Shown one piece after another: positions 59,248-64,000 of a stretch of DNA of 64,000 nt. The DNA is taken from positions 392,248-456,247 of the forward strand of contig QANU01087068.1 of the NCBI GenBank assembly GCA_003254905.1, read 5' to 3'. Source of the stretch: Nissolia schottii. Taxonomy: Eukaryota > Streptophyta > Magnoliopsida > Fabales > Fabaceae. Numbering within the stretch: the stretch's first letter is position 1; the number at the start of each line of letters is the position of its first letter. The notes under the pieces are model-generated. The model ran no database searches. It saw nothing but the letters and a program-made list of their open reading frames with translations, and had not been told where the DNA came from. Position numbers and translations under genes: made by a program.

Positions 59248-59255
59248 TTATATAT
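59248..59255 (-). promoter_or_regulatory. TATA box of the UBA/PUB gene
   Basis: TATATAAA on the minus strand, followed by GCCCAT, lies about 70 bases upstream of the start codon. Confidence 0.5.
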
Positions 59256-59282
59256 TTGACTCCTCGTGGAAAATTGAAATAA

Positions 59283-59786
59283 GTTTAAAATTAAAAAAAA
59301 ATTAAATAAAAAACTTAATTAGTTGTTTGTACCCGTAAATATGATATTTCTTATCGTTTTGGTCTTGGACTTGTTTAATGTATATCTTGGTCTAATTTAT
59401 TTAATAAATAAATAAGTTTAAGGCTTGAAAAAAAAGTTTTTTTTAGTTAAATAGGTAAGATTATATGCAATAAAATAAGTTTATTAGACTTACATGTCAA
59501 TTTATTTATAAAAATATATCTTTTCTAATTTTTTAATGAAAAAAATTATATCATATTTTTATAATTTTATAATATGATCTAATCATATTTAAAATATTTT
59601 TGTTTTTTATTTATTGTATTTCCTTAAAAATAGAGTCAAACCTTCTTCTTCAATTCATCATCTTTTTGCCTTTGTCTCAAACTTAAACACTTATCATTTC
59701 ATCTTTTCATCTTATGTACTACTGTATAATTATTAACTTGTTTTCTCTTTGTATAGTTGTCTTCTTTCCTAGTTATTGATATAATT
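59283..59786. other. Intergenic, AT-rich
   Basis: Nothing recognisable between the UBA/PUB promoter and the solo LTR. Confidence 0.5.
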
Positions 59787-61311
59787 TGTGACGATTCCAT
59801 AAATCGTCGTCGACACCCAATTCCCTTACGAAAACATTCTAACGTACTAATTATAAAAAACACGCAGCTTTTATAAATAAATAAAGAGAAAATCTTTTTA
59901 AATAAAACTAAACATCATAATATAATAAAGTAAAATTCTTTACCATATATGAAATTAAATAATTCAAAATATGTTATTGCTCGTAGTCTACCGGAACACT
60001 CTATAAACTTACATGAATATAAATTATTCTAATAGTGAAAATAAACTGAAGAAATTATTTCATGGCAACGTAAAGCTCACTAAGAGTCAAAACTGCTGAG
60101 ATTTATTGAACGAGCGGCATGTCTTCGTCATCTATATCTGAAAAATGGTTGGTGAGGGGTGAGTCATTGCTCAGTGAATGAAATACTCCACGACAACGTG
60201 AGACAGTTGATAACCATGCAGATGCAGTTCATGATATATAAAAATAATGAAAATGTTCATATAATAAAAAAAAAAGAGAAAAATATTTAAGAATATAAGC
60301 AAGTAGGGAGTTCTCTAGATAGACGTTCTGACCATTATGATTTAGTTGTTCATGAAATGTTCAGGCTTTACTGTCTTGTCCTAATCTACACAACATGATA
60401 CATGAGATCGAGCATCACAAACTACTCTGTCTGAGCTTCACGGTCTTGCCATAAATCTACATGAATCCCATTTTACTTAACGATCGTACAATGTATACCA
60501 GAGTCAACATAGGCTATCGCTAACTTGCAGTTCTATCCTAAATATAACTCCAATAAAAACAAGTTAAACATTGCCACATGAAATGGCATAAACATGATAA
60601 CATAATGCCTTAATTTATGACTGGTAGCATAGCGTGACTTTAAATCTTTAATCATGAACAATCACGCACATGCAACATAGCATATTTAATGCAATAAAAT
60701 ATGTGGTTCCATATAGTTAAAAAAAAAGTTTAATGACTTTCTAAAATTGTATCATAAATATTTTATAAATAACTAGTTTCATAAATAAAAAAGGTTTCTA
60801 AAATAAATTATTATTTTCTTAAATAAGGAAATTTATAATAAATAATAACTAATTTCATAATTACTTGAAATAAAACATTAAGTTCCACCTACTAGGATTT
60901 TATAAACATGCATAAATAGAATAATTCTAAAAATAAATAAATGAATAAAATTTACAATGAATACATGATCTAAAATAGAACACGTAAAAAATTACTCACT
61001 TGTAAATGATTGATCGCTAAGGAGCACTAAGATAGGAACTCTTGACACCTTACATGGAGGCACTACTTCCCCATAAACGGAAAACGAGAGGGAGAAAAGA
61101 AATAAAAAAAATTAGAGCAAAAAGTCTAATAAAAGTGAAACCTTATAAGTTTTTAAGTGAATTAACAAATATAAACATTCATGATAAGCTTCTATATATA
61201 TAGGGGCAGAAGGAGATCTCCTTTTATTGCTACTACCAATGTGAGACTTGACTTATGCACTGCAACGTACCGATTTTCCCTTTTTTGACCTAATTATTAT
61301 GTGTCATCACA
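59787..61311 (-). mobile_element. Solo LTR with 5-bp target duplication
   Basis: A 1,525-base segment begins TGTGACGATT and ends ATCACA, thus TG...CA, and is flanked on both sides by TAATT (59782-59786 and 61312-61316). A TATA-like run near 61193-61202 reads toward the minus strand. There is no internal coding region, so it is best read as the LTR left after recombination. The family is probably Ty3/gypsy. The identical target duplication suggests moderate to young age. Confidence 0.7.
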
Positions 61312-61316
61312 TAATT

Positions 61317-61990
61317 CATATTTTTTGTCTTTATTTTGATAGTATTAAACTTAAATAGCTGAAAAAATATATTTTGTCCTGCATTTTTATTTAATAATTT
61401 AATTAAATATACCGTCTGTATAACTTCAATGACAAATAACATTTAAGTTTTTTATATTTCTTTGTTTTAAGAAGGTTTGTACACAAGCTTTTGAGTTAGG
61501 TCAGACTTTTAAAAACGTTAGACCTAACCTTAACAAAAAAACTTATAACGGGTAATAGACCTAAACTCAGGCCAGGTAATTTAGAAGCAAACCAATCTTA
61601 TTTAAGTCAAAGTTTAGCTTGACTCAATCCATTTCCACCCCTAGTGGTGGTAGCGATGACACTAGTGGTGGGTGATAGGTGTTGGCGATGGTTGCGATGT
61701 ATGAAACACCGTAGCTAGCTAGTCTACGCTTAAGTCGTAAACTTGCTTACTAAGCTGTTATCTACTCTGGTGGAATTATCGTTAGCCTTATTTATAAGTT
61801 GAAAATATTGCTTAGTTTGAAAATATGGACATTTTTGAAACTTTATTTCTTGTATTGAAGTACATAAAATAGGAGTCATAACCAATAGCTGAACATTGAA
61901 TATGAAATGTAGACATTGAAGCCTATAACATATTATTTCTCTTAAGAAGATTGGATACACAACAAGCAAGTCAAACAAGTGGTCCTTCAA
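61317..61990. other. Intergenic, no feature seen
   Basis: AT-rich DNA, then a short GTGGTGG-type low-complexity patch near 61640-61700. No gene is supported. Confidence 0.4.
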
Positions 61991-61999
61991 CATATTCAT

Positions 62000-63999
62000 T
62001 CATGTTTCATACTGTACATAATGATATAATACAAGTACAAGTACTAACTCCTAGAGCTAATAGATACAGCTATGACTAAGGACTGATGGAAGCTACTCCA
62101 TTGAGTCCATCTACACTAATCTGGTACCACAAGTCGGACATCTCTCTCTCTGACTAACCCCTGGCTCCTTCCCAGCGAAGGTGTGCCTCCGGGTCCCTGT
62201 CTTCTCCGAGCTCAACTATTCCCCCCCTCGATCTCTAGCAGAGTCAGGGTTGGGGTCGTCTTGATCTTGGGAATCTTCCTCTGGATCTTCTTCTGGATAT
62301 TCCTCGGGATCTTCCTCCATGGGATCATATTCACTTGGGTCCTTTTCCTCAGTAGGTATACGGACAGGCGAATCCTCTTCTTCTGACTCCTCCTCCTCTG
62401 GAGTAGTGGGTGTGCTCAGTGGAGTAGGCAGACCGAGTGGACTCTTAGGAGGCCCTGCTTGGCTCCGTGAAGGTCCCTCCTCGTGATCATGAGCTCGCGC
62501 CGCTAGGTAGACAGGATGGATGCGTGAAACTCTCTTTCTGGCGCACTGTCGTGTTCTTGGCACAAAAGAAACTGAATGGGGGTCTATCTCCACGTCCTTG
62601 TCGTAGGGTGGTGGCTCAATATCATCCGGTGGAGCTACAGTAGGTTGACAGGAAGAATCTTTTGGAATAGAGGGTAACTCTGACTATTGTTCTGGCAGGG
62701 GACTATGAGGGGGTCCAAAATCCACTACAAGTTCACAGTCCAACTGGTAAACTCCTGACATGGCCGTGGGTGGATCTACCTGAGTCTCGATGACGTCACC
62801 GGTGCTAGGATCCACTAGCATAGTGATCTGTACCAACGAATCTGGTCCTGGTACGGGTGGGTCCATTGCTTACTCGTGGGACCATAAAGGAGTGGGGGAT
62901 GAGAACACAGCATTCTCAGTGGAACACCTTAATCGTCGTAACTCATTTTATACTCAAGTATGATTTCGCCGCCCAGGGGGTCTCTAGGTGTTACAATTAT
63001 ACTACATCCCTACTAATTATTAATCCATACTAAGTCTGAGTAGCTTTATTTATTTTACTAGGTGACTGGGGAATATATGCTTTCATTATCTAAGTTATAT
63101 GTTCTCTAGTCTAACTCTTAGATCACATACTGTCACATAATTCACATAGTTACACTACTGTCTCAAGAATATCATTTTCTGAAGAATCATTTTGATTATA
63201 AGTTTCAGCTTGCATCCACTTATAATCCTGTTCTATAAGGCTTGCCTTATAAGCAGTTCTGCCCTTGTCCCTTATAGCTGCGGCCACACCGCTACAACCA
63301 CGCTTATAGCCTGCATCATGGCGACCAGGTAGCGCTCAACCTGAATGGTCTTGACCATGAATAATTGCCAACCACGACCGAGGTTACCACCCTTGAATGG
63401 CGTTGGGGTCGGACCTTGTACTCGACCGGGACTTAAGTCTTCCCCAAAAGCCGAACCTTGGAACTGCTAGAGGGGGTTTTCTCTCATCATCATCATCATG
63501 TGCACAGTTCAGTCTTTGATACAACAGTTCATATATAATAAGCACAATTCAACATCTCAAGGCATTCATATACATGGTAATTACAACTCATTTTCTCATA
63601 TCATCATTTTCATAATTCGTCATACAATACTCCTCAAAAGATCATCATATTATAAATCTTGACATATAATCTCACACAAAACATAAACACTAATCATATA
63701 ATATCACATGAAACATAAACATGCCATACGAACTTCTTCACACAATTTAGCAGATCCATGAATGATTGCAAGTGATCTAGAAAGCTTTAGTTTAAATTGT
63801 GAAACCCTGAATCTTCAGTCAGGCCGCTCAGCGCAAGCCCTAGGCCGCTCAGCACACTTACAGGCCGCTCAGCGTACAAGGCCGCTCAGTGTGAACCCTA
63901 GCTGCTCAGTGCCACCTGACGAATTTTAGTCCTCAATTCTTGCAATTTTCCATGTTCTGCATGGTTTCTCATATACAAACTCAAACACAATCCTTTCAG
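62000..63999 (-). mobile_element. LTR-retrotransposon fragment, running off the window
   Basis: Read on the minus strand there is an LTR-like start (TGTAACACCTAGAGACCCCC) at about 62994. Remnants of a Pro/Glu/Asp-rich coding stretch lie around 62.2-62.9 kb, and five CCGCTCAGCG-like motifs lie at 63829-63920. The same motif occurs in the fragment at 32.3-33.1 kb. The element is broken and incomplete in the window. Family is uncertain, probably Ty3/gypsy. Confidence 0.5.
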
Positions 64000-64000
64000 T

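Noticed and set aside
58902-59282. 126-codon plus-strand frame at the UBA/PUB start
   Set aside because: It is antisense to exon 1, whose minus-strand frame has two recognisable zinc fingers.

Overview
This window is nuclear DNA of a flowering plant, very probably a legume of the Vigna/Phaseolus group. The grounds are intron-rich genes with GT..AG splicing, very AT-rich intergenic DNA, plant-only gene families (DUF538, LTPG, GASA, X8/PDCB), and two LTR-element fragments carrying a CCGCTCAGCG-type motif that I associate with Phaseoleae. The genus is an inference. Exon models were built by hand from splice sites and reading frame. Each of the eleven complete models closes in frame.

Layout. 0.6-2.3 kb: a DUF538 secreted protein (+). 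4.1-9.65 kb: MED10, a Mediator middle-module subunit (+), whose probable 5' leader intron holds a 2.9-kb hAT-like element carrying a captured catalase exon. A decayed mitochondrial-type tRNA-Lys lies just after its stop. 11.8-16.4 kb: two tandem GPI-anchored lipid-transfer protein genes (-), with a Mutator-type MITE between them. 18-21.3 kb: a broken Mutator-like gene whose introns are packed with a degenerate GGTTRTGTCT decamer. 23.1-23.9 kb: a GASA/Snakin peptide gene (-). A relic of its first exon and promoter lies at 33.4 kb. 24.8 kb: a young-looking tRNA-derived SINE. 26.7-27.3 kb: a minisatellite. 28.6-32.25 kb: a broken CACTA transposon abutting an LTR fragment.

34-52.7 kb is a cluster of five X8-domain (PDCB-like, callose-binding) genes, all on +. 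Three (36.6, 40.4, 45.7 kb) are short secreted X8 proteins without a GPI tail. Two (38.8, 50.2 kb) belong to a second subfamily. Of these only the 50.2-kb gene keeps the Ser/Thr/Pro linker plus GPI tail of a canonical PDCB, and the 38.8-kb gene has a very short replacement tail. The cluster also holds an orphan copy of an X8 promoter (34.0-34.7 kb) and what looks like an orphan X8 3' UTR (40.0 kb), so it has gained and lost members. A 368-N gap sits just upstream of the 50.2-kb gene.

53.9-59.2 kb: a 12-exon zinc finger/UBA/coiled-coil/PUB protein (-), a likely CDC48/p97 adaptor. 59.8-61.3 kb: a solo LTR with perfect 5-bp target duplications. 62-64 kb: part of a second LTR-retrotransposon running off the window.

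The genes do not form a pathway, but several products (DUF538, LTPG, GASA, X8) are secreted or cell-surface/wall proteins. The main story is local tandem duplication and transposon activity reshaping promoters, tails and leaders of small secreted-protein genes.
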